This document shows, piece by piece, positions 43,305 through 52,043 of a DNA stretch of 64,000 nt. The position numbers and the translations under genes were made by a program. Source of the DNA: AP-15 sp963797115 (GTDB lineage: Bacteria; Pseudomonadota; Alphaproteobacteria; ATCC43930; CGMCC-115725); contig CAWCOH010000007.1 of assembly GCA_963797115.1 (NCBI GenBank), positions 124,001-188,000 of the forward strand, written 5' to 3'. The notes beneath the pieces were generated by a model. The model saw only the letters and a list, made by a program, of their open reading frames with translations. It made no database searches and was not told the origin of the DNA. How positions within the stretch are numbered: the stretch's first letter is position 1; every line of letters starts with the position of its first letter.

Positions 43305-44084
43305 ATGAACGACGCGAACCATCAAGACCTAATCCTCGACCAGTTCACCCGCCAGGCGACCGTCTTCAGCACTGCCCCGACGATCACCGATGAGGACGCG
43401 CTGAGAATGATCGTCGGGGCCGCGGGGCCCGCTCGCGGTGATAGCCTGCTTGATGTGGCCTGCGGTCCCGGCCTCGTCGTCTGTGCCTTCGCCCCGCATG
43501 TTCGCGAAGCGACCGGGATCGACATGACCCCGGCGATGCTCGAGCGGGCTCGCAAGCTCGCCGCCGACAAGGGCGCGGCGAACGTCACTTGGCGTCAGGG
43601 CGACGTCTATGCGCTGCCCTACCAGGACGGCAGCTTCACGATCGTCACCACGCGGTTCTCGTGTCACCATTTTCTCGATCCAGCGGCGGTATTGCGCGAG
43701 ATGGTCCGCGTCTGCGCCCCGGGAGGGCGCATTGTCGTCGTCGACGATTATGCCTCCGAGGATCCGGCGAAGGCGGCGGCGTTCAACCGTCTGGAAAAAT
43801 TGCGCGACCCCTCGCACGCGCGCTGCCTGAGCTTGACCGAGCTCAAGGGGCTGTTCGGCACGGTGGGCCTACCCGATCCCGACGCGACCTTCTACGAGCT
43901 GCGCGGCGACGTGCCGGGCCTGCTCGCCCGGTCGTTCCCAAACCCGGGAGACGATCTCAAGATCATCGAGATGTTCAAGGGGTCGGCAGCGGATGACCGG
44001 CTCGGCGTCCCGGTCCGGCTCGACGGTGATGAGGTCTACTACGCCTACCCGGTGGCGATCCTCGCGGCGACACGCCTCGCCTGA
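43305..44084 (+). CDS. Class I SAM-dependent methyltransferase
   Basis: A 259-residue UbiE/YcgJ-like enzyme. SAM-binding motif I LLDVACGPGLVVCAF (near 48-62), motif II GIDMTPAMLERARKLAADKG, post-II region WRQGDVYALPYQDGSFTIVT, and motif III VLREMVRVCAPGGRIVVVDD. It stops one base into the next gene (TGATG overlap), so it is coupled to the thioesterase gene. Substrate not predictable. Confidence 0.87.
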   Translation: MNDANHQDLILDQFTRQATVFSTAPTITDEDALRMIVGAAGPARGDSLLDVACGPGLVVCAFAPHVREATGIDMTPAMLERARKLAADKGAANVTWRQGDVYALPYQDGSFTIVTTRFSCHHFLDPAAVLREMVRVCAPGGRIVVVDDYASEDPAKAAAFNRLEKLRDPSHARCLSLTELKGLFGTVGLPDPDATFYELRGDVPGLLARSFPNPGDDLKIIEMFKGSAADDRLGVPVRLDGDEVYYAYPVAILAATRLA

Positions 44085-44563
44085 TGCTCATCCCGGCGCC
44101 GTTCGACGAGTACGAGGGCCGGGTGCTGCCGGAGTGGATCGACGCCAACGGCCATATGAACCTCGCCTATTACGTGGTGCTGTTCGACTACGCCACCGAC
44201 GCGCTGTTCGAGGCAATCGGCATCGGCCGCAGATATAAGGACGCCACCAATCACGGCACCTTTGTCGCAGAGACACACAATCTCTATGAACGCGAATTGC
44301 TGGTCGGCGACCGTGTGCGGGTCGCAGCGCAGATCCTCGCCGCCGACAACAAGCGTCTGCACTTGGCGCATGAAATGTTCGGTCTCGCCGACGGCACGCG
44401 CGCCGCCACCCGGGAGCTGTTGTACCTGCACATCGACCTCTCCGCCCGCCGCGTCGTCCCCTGGCTGCCTGAAGTCCGCGAGCGCGTCGCCGACGCAGCC
44501 GCAGTCCATTCCCGTCTCCCCAGACCCGATTGGGCCGGGCGCCGCATCACAATGCCGGCGTAA
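44084..44563 (+). CDS. Thioesterase family protein (hot-dog fold)
   Basis: A 159-residue hot-dog thioesterase. PEWIDANGHMNLAYYVVLFD carries the D-x-N-G-H-M-N motif of 4-hydroxybenzoyl-CoA and FadM/YbgC-type thioesterases, with the conserved aspartate or histidine in the active site. ELLVGDRVRVAAQILAADNK continues the fold. It overlaps the methyltransferase stop by one base, implying one transcript. A proper acyl-CoA substrate is not known. Confidence 0.84.
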   Translation: MLIPAPFDEYEGRVLPEWIDANGHMNLAYYVVLFDYATDALFEAIGIGRRYKDATNHGTFVAETHNLYERELLVGDRVRVAAQILAADNKRLHLAHEMFGLADGTRAATRELLYLHIDLSARRVVPWLPEVRERVADAAAVHSRLPRPDWAGRRITMPA

Positions 44564-44578
44564 CCGAAACGACCGCGC

Positions 44579-44893
44579 CTATCCTCCGCCACCAATGGGC
44601 ATGCGCATCCGGGTCTCTTCGAGAACCACGACGCATCCCTGCAACAATGCCGTCTCTAGGGCCGGGAGATTGGCCAACAGAAACGCGGCTTGACGCTCAG
44701 GCCGTCTGTCGCGGTCGCGTCTGAAAAGCACAACGGATGGCTCGCGCTCCTGCCTTGCGCAAGGAGGGTGCCGAAATCGGTATCTGCAGACACGACAACC
44801 CGGCCATAATTTTTGGCTCGTTCGAAAATTTCATTATCAGCAGCAGCCTGTAAGGTGAAATCGCGAACATGTACGGCGTCGTGCCCTGCCTGG
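44579..44893 (-). pseudogene. DUF5615 PIN-like toxin, N-terminally truncated and frameshifted
   Basis: The reading AGHDAVHVRDFTLQAAADNE, RVVVSADTDFGTLLAQ and, in another frame, PSVVLFRRDRDRRPERQAAF, LLANLPALETALLQGCVVVL and EETRMRMPIGG covers the DUF5615/Mut7-C PIN-like domain (catalytic D-T-D). A base is missing around 44745, the N-terminal F-L-V-D-E-N segment is lost, and the sequence is fused to the membrane-fusion-protein relic. DUF5615 proteins usually sit beside a DUF433 antitoxin; none is here. Confidence 0.65.
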
Positions 44894-45568
44894 GTTGGGA
44901 TTGACGAGAAGTTCGGGGCCGGAGAGGTTGTCGCGATCGGTAATGCCGCGGGCGATGCTTTCGACATGACCGCGCGGTGCGGGCGAGCCATCCAGCAGAT
45001 AGATCTCGGCCTGTTCCCCACCTTTATCGCCGGGATTTTGGTTTCCTCGAAATAGCCCGTTACCCCGTAGGAGTCGCTGTCGATCAATGCCATCAGTTTG
45101 GTGCCGACCGAGGCGTATTGACCGACTACGAGGCTCAGGTTGGTGACAATCCCGTTGACCGGCGCGCGCACGGTGCAGTCGAGGTTGAGCTGAGCGGTCG
45201 AGCGGTCGGCGAGCGCCTGCTGGTAGTTGGCAGTAGCCGAGGCGGCGGTAAGTTTGGCGTCTTCGCGCGCCTCGTCGGAAATCGCGATCGTCGTCAGCTT
45301 AGCGCGCCGCGAGTTCTGCTGCGCCGCGTTTTCCATTGTCGCCTTGCGCGCCGCGACTGTCGCGTCAGCCATGGCAAGAGCCCGCGTATAACGTTCCCGA
45401 TCGATGACGATCAGGACATCGCCCTTGAGAACGAATTGGTTGTCTTTGACCCGAACCTCGTCGACAAAGCCGGCTACGTCCCGGCGCGATCGACACGACG
45501 TCGGCCTGCACCCGGGCGTCTCGGGTCCATGGTGAGAACAGATAGTAGACCGGAATGCCCCTCGTCAT
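44890..45568 (-). pseudogene. HlyD/EmrA-type membrane-fusion protein relic
   Basis: Fragments of an MFP in several frames: LFSPWTRDARVQADVVSIAP, then DVAGFVDEVRVKDNQFVLKG in a second frame, the hairpin KATMENAAQQNSRRAKLTTI, lipoyl return VRAPVNGIVTNLSLVVGQYA, LIDSDSYGVTGYFEETKIPA and DGSPAPRGHVESIARGITDR in a third. The N-terminal membrane anchor is missing and at least two frameshifts are present. The relic joins the DUF5615 fragment near 44890. Confidence 0.65.
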
Positions 45569-45575
45569 GTACGGT

Positions 45576-46229
45576 TCACGACGCCTTCGCCAGGTTTCGG
45601 GTCAATAAGTCGACCTTGCGGTTCAATGCCGTGATCAGACCGTCGATCCCCTCCCGCTGAAGGATCGCATGAAACTCCGAGCGTTGCGTTGCCAGCTGGC
45701 TGATCGTGCCGTCGAGGTACACGTCGGCGACTTGCCACGACCCCCCGTTTTCACGCATCCGATAATTGAGGCTCACTGCATCGCCATTCGATTTAACGAT
45801 CTTGGTTTGCACCACTACTTCCGTGCCGTAGGGCTGCTCGCCGGTAACCTGCAGCTGCTCGCCCGAATAGCTGTCGAAGCGATCGGCATAGGTCGCCGAA
45901 ATGTAGCGTCCGAAAGCCTCCGTCACCTGCTGTTGCTGGGTCGGGGAAAGCGTCGTCCAGGACGGGCCTACCGCGAGCCGAGCCATCAGGGGTACGTCGA
46001 AGAACCTGATTACCACGGGGGCCAGCCTCGCATAGCGGCCGCTTTGTCCAAGGGTCGGACCGTCCTTCATCGTGGTCAGCAACGTGTCGTAAAAGCTGTG
46101 CACATTGTCTTGCGGGCTCACGGCCAGTGCCATGGCCGTCTCCGCGGATATCGCGAACGCCAGCGACAGGCCGAGGCAAGCGCCCGCGATCTTGCATGGT
46201 CGAGCAGAAGGTGTGATCAGATTTCTCAT
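45576..46229 (-). CDS. MlaC/Ttg2D-family periplasmic phospholipid or toluene-tolerance protein
   Basis: A 217-residue secreted protein with an N-terminal signal (CKIAGACLGLSLAFAISAET, cleavage near AMA). The mature part has family features: FYDTLLTTMKDGPTLGQSGR, APVVIRFFDVPLMARLAVGP, WTTLSPTQQQQVTEAFGRYI, and ADVYLDGTISQLATQRSEFH near the end, which matches MlaC and HpnM. MlaC carries phospholipids between outer and inner membranes and works with MlaFEDB; those genes are not adjacent. Upstream on the minus strand is a small SNF2-N-like gene. Confidence 0.85.
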   Translation of the reverse strand: MRNLITPSARPCKIAGACLGLSLAFAISAETAMALAVSPQDNVHSFYDTLLTTMKDGPTLGQSGRYARLAPVVIRFFDVPLMARLAVGPSWTTLSPTQQQQVTEAFGRYISATYADRFDSYSGEQLQVTGEQPYGTEVVVQTKIVKSNGDAVSLNYRMRENGGSWQVADVYLDGTISQLATQRSEFHAILQREGIDGLITALNRKVDLLTRNLAKAS

Positions 46230-46283
46230 GGCCGGCTCTCCTCTCCCTTCGCAATCCGATGAGCACCGCCGGCTTCCATTAAG

Positions 46284-46577
46284 TCAGTGGATCGCGGTCG
46301 ACTGCATTGGGAGCCTCATTGATCGCGATGTCCGCTTCGTGGATCTACGAAGGGCCGTAGGCTTAGCTACAGGAATGGTATCGAGCGCATCTGCCAATAG
46401 GTGCTTGACATAGCTGCTGCCAATTCCTGCCAATTGCACCGCCACCTTGGGGTCATCGGTGTAATATCGTAGCCAAACGGGGTCCCAGCTAAATCCTGCA
46501 GCTCTTGCTGCGCGATCTTCCGATCCCGCTCGAAAATAGAACTGATAAGTCGTAGGATCGAACAGCAACTTTGCCAT
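46284..46577 (-). CDS. Small protein resembling the N-terminal domain of SNF2-type helicases
   Basis: A 97-residue protein beginning MAKLLFDPTTYQFYFRAGSE with AGFSWDPVWLRYYTDDPKVA and then a basic tail (ALRRSTKRTSRSMRLPM). The motif A-G-F-x-W-D-P-x-x-x-x-x-Y-T-D-D-P is found at the front of SNF2-like helicases in phages and integrative elements, where it precedes the ATPase. No helicase follows here. A GGGAG ribosome-binding site precedes the ATG at 46577. It may be a stranded fragment or an independent DNA-binding mini-protein. Confidence 0.5.
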   Translation of the reverse strand: MAKLLFDPTTYQFYFRAGSEDRAARAAGFSWDPVWLRYYTDDPKVAVQLAGIGSSYVKHLLADALDTIPVAKPTALRRSTKRTSRSMRLPMQSTAIH

Positions 46578-46835
46578 AGCCCTACTCCCGTGATCAGAGT
46601 GCGTGATAACCACCCCCTCGCTCACTGGATAGTAGGATGCGCCGCCCCCACCACGGAGGTCGAGTGAAACGAGGTAAATTTGGGTGAATTGTGCTATACA
46701 ATGGCCCAGTGGGCGTTCCGTCGCGGTGCTTCCTCCTCTGTTTTGCGTCAACTCGCACCATCAAGGCTCAGTCATCCTCAAATTCTGTTGGTTGAGGCGT
46801 ATCCGTGGGGGGCGGGCCGGTCGATGCGGTCGGAA

Positions 46836-48335
46836 TTAGATATTCTCTACCTTCAGGATAGCCGCAGTATCTGCGCGGGTCTTGCGGCAGGCGTCTGCAT
46901 CCCGCGCTAGATCGATCCCGTATGTCGGAATGATCTCCTTTAGCTTGGGGAGCCAGCCGCTCTCGGTGAGTTCGTTCGCGAAACATTTTTCGAGCACACC
47001 GACAGCAATGAAGGCCGCAGTGGATGCGCCTGGCGAGGCGCCGAGCAGGGCGACAAGCGATTTGTCCTCGGCTGCGACCAGCTCGGTGCCGAATTCCAAG
47101 ACGCCGCCCCTGTGCTGGTCGGGCTTGATGATCTGGACGCGCTGGTCGGCAACGGCTTCGCGCCAGTCTTTCCGAGCGGCCCTGGGAAAGAATTCGCGAA
47201 GGGCCGCGAACTGATGAGCCGGGCTTTGGAAGACCTGGCCAATCAGGTATTCCGTCAGGGCGATGTTGTCGCGCGCCACTGCTAGCAACGGCAGGATGTT
47301 GCCGGGCCTGATCGACTCAAACAGGTCAGTCAGCGAACCGTGCTTGAGGAACCTGGTGGAGAAGCCGGCATACGGTCCGAACAGCAACGACTTCTTGCCT
47401 TCGATGATGCGGGTGTCGAGGTGCGGCACCGACATCGGCGGCGAACCCTGCGCCGCCTTGCCGTAGACCTTGGCGTGATGGCGGTCGCTTACGGCACTCT
47501 CGTCGCAGCGCAGCCAGATACCGCTGACCGGGAAGCCGCCATACCCATGGCCTTCGGGGATGCGCGACTTCTGGAGCAGCTCGAGGGCGCCCCCACCGGC
47601 GCCGATGAAGACGAATTTGCCCGAGACGGCATCGCGCGCCAGCGTGTCGACATCCTCGATGCCTACCAGCCAAGCGCCGTTTGCCGCACGATCAAGATTC
47701 ACCACCCGGCGATTATAATGCACTGAAACGCCGGGTTGGGCGGCAAGATGTTTTACCAGCAGGTGGGTCAAGGCGCCGTAGTCGACATCCGTGCCGGTCA
47801 CGATGCGAGTCGCCGCAAACGGCTCCGCGTCGCCGCGGCCGTCCATGATCAGCGGAGCCCATTCGGCGATCTTGGCCCGATCCTCGGAATACTCCATGCC
47901 GTGGTAGCAGTGGCTCGCGGACATCTCCTCGAAACGCTTGCGCAAGAACGCGGCATTGTCCTTCCCCCACACGAAGCTCATGTGCGGGCAGGGATGGATG
48001 AAGGCGCGCGGGTCGGGGATGGCGCCCGTGCGGATCAGGTAGGACCACACCTGACGCGACAGATCGAACTCTGTGTTGACCTTGAGCGCCTCGGAGATGT
48101 CGACGCTCCCGTCTTCGCGCTGAGGCGTATAATTCAGCTCGCAATTGGCCGCGTGGCCGGTGCCCGCATTGTTCCAGGCTTGCGAACTCTCCAGCCCACA
48201 ATCCTCGAGCGTCTCGAATATCGTGATACTGAGCGAGGGTTCGAGCTCCTTGAGGACGGTGCCGAGGGTGGCGCTCATGATGCCCGCACCGATCAGCACA
48301 ACGTCTGGTGCGCCCGAGTTTTGAGTCTGGACCAT
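46836..48335 (-). CDS. mqo: Malate:quinone oxidoreductase
   Basis: A 499-residue membrane-associated flavoprotein oxidising malate to oxaloacetate and reducing quinone. FAD-binding N terminus VVLIGAGIMSATLGTVLKEL; mqo signatures SSQAWNNAGTGHAANCELNY, TPQREDGSVDISEALKVNTE, HYNRRVVNLDRAANG, VFIGAGGGALELLQKSRIPE and the C-terminal LLGASPGASTAAFIAVGVLE. It would feed electrons into the quinone pool oxidised by the bd oxidase downstream. A cupin-like gene lies 30 nt away in the same direction. Confidence 0.93.
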   Translation of the reverse strand: MVQTQNSGAPDVVLIGAGIMSATLGTVLKELEPSLSITIFETLEDCGLESSQAWNNAGTGHAANCELNYTPQREDGSVDISEALKVNTEFDLSRQVWSYLIRTGAIPDPRAFIHPCPHMSFVWGKDNAAFLRKRFEEMSASHCYHGMEYSEDRAKIAEWAPLIMDGRGDAEPFAATRIVTGTDVDYGALTHLLVKHLAAQPGVSVHYNRRVVNLDRAANGAWLVGIEDVDTLARDAVSGKFVFIGAGGGALELLQKSRIPEGHGYGGFPVSGIWLRCDESAVSDRHHAKVYGKAAQGSPPMSVPHLDTRIIEGKKSLLFGPYAGFSTRFLKHGSLTDLFESIRPGNILPLLAVARDNIALTEYLIGQVFQSPAHQFAALREFFPRAARKDWREAVADQRVQIIKPDQHRGGVLEFGTELVAAEDKSLVALLGASPGASTAAFIAVGVLEKCFANELTESGWLPKLKEIIPTYGIDLARDADACRKTRADTAAILKVENI

Positions 48336-48365
48336 ATGGACCTCCCTTTTTGGTCAGCCGGGCGA

Positions 48366-48758
48366 TCAACTGGGCGAGTTGGCGACGAACGGCACCTCAA
48401 CGCCTGGGCTGAGAATCACGTAGGCCCGGCGCCAGGGATTCTCGTCGACAAGCTTCCAGCTGTGTCCGGTTCCCGCAGTGTCCTCAGCAAGCAGAATGTC
48501 GCCCGGGTGCAGCATGAAGTGGTCGCCCGTGCGCGTCTGGAAGTCGAGCGTGCCGCTCAATGTGATGACAAATTGGCGGGCCGGCGCGTCGTGCCATTCG
48601 AAGGCGCCTCCGGCTCTCGTTTCGCGGAACGAGATGCTGACGGCATTAACGGTGCCGCTGAGGATGTCGCCACGTTCGCCCCGTGGAAGGTCGATTGCCC
48701 CCTCCTCGAAATGCGAGTTGTCGTCGTCTCCGGTCCAAAGCCGGATACAGCGTATCAT
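48366..48758 (-). CDS. Small cupin-like protein
   Basis: A 130-residue single-domain cupin-like protein: MIRCIRLWTGDDDNSHFEEG, FEWHDAPARQFVITLSGTLD (motif 1), FMLHPGDILLAEDTAGTGHS (motif 2 with the final histidine). The ATG at 48758 is preferred to the frame start at 48785. It lies between mqo and cydB in the same direction and could modulate or sense a metabolite of that block, though nothing shows this directly. Confidence 0.7.
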   Translation of the reverse strand: MIRCIRLWTGDDDNSHFEEGAIDLPRGERGDILSGTVNAVSISFRETRAGGAFEWHDAPARQFVITLSGTLDFQTRTGDHFMLHPGDILLAEDTAGTGHSWKLVDENPWRRAYVILSPGVEVPFVANSPS

Positions 48759-48794
48759 TGAGGCCTCCTTGTTTTGGTCTAGCAAAGGCTGTCG

Positions 48795-49781
48795 TTAGTA
48801 GTGCCCTGGCGTTGGTCGGACTTTGCCTCTGAAGACGGTGTAGCTGATCACCGTGTAGAGCAGCATCAGCGGGAAGACGAAGAGACCCTCGCCCCAAAAC
48901 ATGAAGGCGAGGCTGGAGTGAGGCGCTGCGGCTTCTTCGATGGTGATCGAGAACGGGATCATGTAGGGCCAGAACGAGATCGCCAGGGTGCCGAACGCCG
49001 CCGCGAAAATCAGCGCTACCATGTAATAGGGCCCTCCGTCCCGGCGCCGTCGAACGCTCGCGGCCGCCACCAGCGCCGCGACGACACCGATCGCCGGAAA
49101 GACAAGTAAATACGGCCGCTCGAGCCATCGGTGCATGACCCGAAGGTTTTCGACCAAGGCATAGCCAAAGACGATGATCAGAAAGATGAGCAGCCCGATC
49201 GAAAGATAGGGGATCAGTCGATAGGCTTCCTCGCGGAGATCGCCCTCGCACTTCTTGATGAGCCAACAAGCGCCGAGCAGGGAATAGCCGAGACACAGGC
49301 CGATGCCGCACAGCACCGCAAAAGGGCTGAGCCAGCCGAATTCGCCGCCGGTATATTGGCCGTTGGAGATCGGGAGCCCCTCCACGAGGGCGCCTACGGT
49401 CAGGCCTTGCATGAACGCTGCGACGAGAGATCCTCCGGCGAAACCGGCATCCCAAATCCAGCGCATCCGCTCAGTCTTGTAACGATACTCGAACGCGACG
49501 CCGCGCAGGATCAGCCCCGCCAGCATCAGCAATAGGGGAAGATAGAACGCAGAGAAAAGCGTCGCGTAGACGACCGGAAAGGCGCCCCAGAGGACCACGC
49601 CGGCGACGACGAGCCACGTCTCGTTGCCGTCCCAGATCGGGGCGACCGCGCTCAACATCGCGTGGCGTCTCTCCTCGTTGCGCGTCAGGCCGAAAAGAAC
49701 ACCGACGCCGAGATCGAACCCGTCGAGCAGGACATAGAGGAGGATGCTGACGGCCAGTATCGCCACCCAGAAGTTGACCAC
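48795..49781 (-). CDS. cydB: Cytochrome bd-type quinol oxidase subunit II (CydB/CioB)
   Basis: A 328-residue integral membrane protein with eight expected helices. Family features: NFWVAILAVSILLYVLLDGF, DLGVGVLFGLTRNEERRHAM, APIWDGNETWLVVAGVVLWG, AFPVVYATLFSAFYLPLLLM and the C-terminal MFWGEGLFVFPLMLLYTVIS. GTG start at 49781 with AGGAG seven nt upstream. It begins 2 nt after the cydA stop, so the pair is tightly coupled. With CydA it makes the haem-containing quinol oxidase. Confidence 0.92.
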   Translation of the reverse strand: MVNFWVAILAVSILLYVLLDGFDLGVGVLFGLTRNEERRHAMLSAVAPIWDGNETWLVVAGVVLWGAFPVVYATLFSAFYLPLLLMLAGLILRGVAFEYRYKTERMRWIWDAGFAGGSLVAAFMQGLTVGALVEGLPISNGQYTGGEFGWLSPFAVLCGIGLCLGYSLLGACWLIKKCEGDLREEAYRLIPYLSIGLLIFLIIVFGYALVENLRVMHRWLERPYLLVFPAIGVVAALVAAASVRRRRDGGPYYMVALIFAAAFGTLAISFWPYMIPFSITIEEAAAPHSSLAFMFWGEGLFVFPLMLLYTVISYTVFRGKVRPTPGHY

Positions 49782-49783
49782 GG

Positions 49784-51205
49784 CTATTCTCCTGCGGAGG
49801 CGCGCCGAGCGGCCGCCGTTAGGCGGTGCCCATCGACGACCGACATCGGACGATTGGGGATAGCGGCCGCGGGAGGCAGAACCAGGCGTCCTTCCGGTCC
49901 GGCGCGCAGCAGCCGATAGATGTAATAGGTTCCGAAGGCGAAGATGAAGCTGTAGACAAAGCAAAAGACGACGAGCGAGATCGTCGCCGTGCGAGCCGTC
50001 AGGAACGGCGTCATCGCGTCGGCCGTTCTCAGAACACCGTAGACCGTCCAGGGCTGGCGGCCGACTTCGGCTGTGTACCACCCGGTCAATATCGCGATGA
50101 AGGGCAGCGGGAAGCTGAGAAAAATCGCCCAGAGTACCAACCGGCTTTGCTCGATGCGCTCCTTGTGAATCAAATAGGAACCGACCCAGGCGACCAATAG
50201 CATGATCGCCCAGCAGCCAACCATGATCCTGAATGTGAAAAACGGAATTATAACTGGCGGCCGGTCCTGTGGCGGGAAGTCGGTCAGGCCGACCTCTTTG
50301 GATGTGAAGCTCATGCTCCCGATCAGACTGCCGAGTACCGGGATCGCGATCTGATAGTGGTTGGTCTCCGCCCCCGGGTCGGGGATCGCGATCAGGACCT
50401 CGCTTGCCGGTTGCTGACTATGCCAACGGCCTTCGATGGCGGCGAATTTGACCGGCTGATAGTTGTGGACGTAATCGCCGTTGAGGTGTCCGAAAAAGCC
50501 CTGGATCAATAGCAGCACGGCGGCGAGATATAATCCCATGCGGAGCATGATGCGCGCCTCGGAGGCAAATTCCCGACGCAGCATGTACCATGCGCCGGTT
50601 GCGGCGACGCAGAACGCGCCCGTGAGGTACGAAGCAAGCAGCATATGAGGGAAGCGCACCCAGAGCACCGGACTGAAGAGGATTTTGAGCCAGTCGACCG
50701 GAACAAAGGCGCCGTTTTCCATGACATAGCCGACCGGCACCTGCATCCAGCTGTTGTTGGCCATGATCCAGTAGGCCGAGAGCGTGGTACCCAACGCCAC
50801 CATTGCAGTCGAAAACAAATAGAACCATGGCGGGACGCGAGAGCGGCCAAACAGCAGGATCCCGAAAAAGCTCGCCTCGAGGAAAAAGGCTGTAAAGGTC
50901 TCGTACGAGAGAAGCGGGCCTTGGATCGGTCCTGACATCCGAGCGAGCACGCTCCAGTTGGTACCGAACTGGAACGCCATGACAATCCCGGAGACGACAC
51001 CGAGCCCGAATGCCACACCAAAGATTTTGAGCCAGAACTCGAACACCTGACGGTAGGCCGCGCGCCCGGTCCACAGATGCAGCGCTTCGAGGACGGTCAG
51101 CCAGGCCGCCAGCCCGATCGTGAAGGACGGGAAGATGATGTGGAAGGAGATCGTGAATGCGAACTGCAGCCGCGACAGCAGAAGCGCCGTGAGGTCCATT
51201 GGCAT
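49784..51205 (-). CDS. cydA: Cytochrome bd-type quinol oxidase subunit I (CydA/CioA-like, short Q-loop)
   Basis: A 473-residue quinol-binding subunit. Haem ligands are placed in RLQFAFTISFHIIFPSFTIG (haem b595 histidine), FPHMLLASYLTGAFCVAATG (haem b558 histidine) and FTFRIMVGCW (haem b558 methionine). The loop after the FSAAIEG-like region, here QPVKFAAIEGRWHSQQPASE, is short, as in CioA, the cyanide-insensitive branch; E. coli CydA is longer. Start ATG 51205 is 4 nt before fdhD in transcription order, so fdhD, cydA and cydB form an operon. Cyanide insensitivity is an inference from the short loop. Confidence 0.92.
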   Translation of the reverse strand: MPMDLTALLLSRLQFAFTISFHIIFPSFTIGLAAWLTVLEALHLWTGRAAYRQVFEFWLKIFGVAFGLGVVSGIVMAFQFGTNWSVLARMSGPIQGPLLSYETFTAFFLEASFFGILLFGRSRVPPWFYLFSTAMVALGTTLSAYWIMANNSWMQVPVGYVMENGAFVPVDWLKILFSPVLWVRFPHMLLASYLTGAFCVAATGAWYMLRREFASEARIMLRMGLYLAAVLLLIQGFFGHLNGDYVHNYQPVKFAAIEGRWHSQQPASEVLIAIPDPGAETNHYQIAIPVLGSLIGSMSFTSKEVGLTDFPPQDRPPVIIPFFTFRIMVGCWAIMLLVAWVGSYLIHKERIEQSRLVLWAIFLSFPLPFIAILTGWYTAEVGRQPWTVYGVLRTADAMTPFLTARTATISLVVFCFVYSFIFAFGTYYIYRLLRAGPEGRLVLPPAAAIPNRPMSVVDGHRLTAAARRASAGE

Positions 51206-51209
51206 TTCC

Positions 51210-52043
51210 TCACCGGTATCGTGTGATTCGCTCGGGGTGTGTGAACACCTCGAACCCGTCGTTACGTGCGATGCCGACGAGGGTCAGGCCGGTTGCCTCT
51301 GCGGTTCGGACGGCCAAAGCTGTCGGCGCAGACACTCCAACCATGATGGCTGCGCCCATCATTCCGGCTTTTTGCACGAGCTCGATGGAAATACGGCTCG
51401 ACAATACAATGACGCCCTCGGCAGCCGACGAGCCTGTGCGCATCAATGCTCCGGCCAATTTATCGAGTGCATTGTGCCGCCCGACGTCTTCTCGCAGAAG
51501 CAGGGTCTGCTCCAGCCGCCAAAACGCCGCGGCGTGTACTGCTCGCGTCTGCATGTTCAACTGCTGGCTCGCCGGCAGCGCGGCCACTGCATCTGCGATG
51601 TCCTGCCTGCTCACCCGCGTGCCATGACTCGCCATCGGTATTGCGCGATTGGCCTCGGCCAAACTCTCCAACCCGCACATGCCGCACCCGGCCGGCCCAA
51701 CAAAGCGACGGCGCCTTGCGGCGAACGCATCGGATCGGTCGCCGGTCAGCCACATTCGCAGCACAATTCCGTCAGCAACGCTGACTACAGCCAATTCTGC
51801 TATTTCAGCCGCTGCGGTAATGATCCCCTCGGTGTAAGTGAAACCGAGCGCGAAATCTTCCAGATCGTCGGGCGTCGCCATCAAGACAGCGTGCGTCACA
51901 CCGTCATAGCTGAACGCGACCGGCACCTCCTCGGCCAAGGTGCGTTCTGCGATCAGCGTCGAGCCATCGCGCCATGCTTGCCGTGCGACGCGTTGCGCCG
52001 GCGGCGGCACGACGCGCGAACCCTCCAATGCAAACATTGTCAT
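51210..52043 (-). CDS. fdhD: Formate dehydrogenase accessory sulfurtransferase
   Basis: A 277-residue FdhD that delivers sulphur from a cysteine desulphurase to the molybdenum cofactor of formate dehydrogenase. The catalytic pair is in GPAGCGMCGLESL (C-x2-C). Other family segments: EVPVAFSYDGVTHAVLMATP, DLEDFALGFTYTEGIITAAA and LREDVGRHNALDKLAGALM. The start overlaps the YdeP-type stop as ATGA. The partner enzyme is the adjacent gene, which implies that it needs a sulphurated Mo cofactor. Confidence 0.92.
   Translation of the reverse strand: MTMFALEGSRVVPPPAQRVARQAWRDGSTLIAERTLAEEVPVAFSYDGVTHAVLMATPDDLEDFALGFTYTEGIITAAAEIAELAVVSVADGIVLRMWLTGDRSDAFAARRRRFVGPAGCGMCGLESLAEANRAIPMASHGTRVSRQDIADAVAALPASQQLNMQTRAVHAAAFWRLEQTLLLREDVGRHNALDKLAGALMRTGSSAAEGVIVLSSRISIELVQKAGMMGAAIMVGVSAPTALAVRTAEATGLTLVGIARNDGFEVFTHPERITRYR

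Noticed and set aside
44656..45372. A 238-residue protein spanning the membrane-fusion and DUF5615 fragments
   Set aside because: The halves belong to unrelated families, with extra frames needed to complete each; it is a chimeric relic, not a fusion gene.
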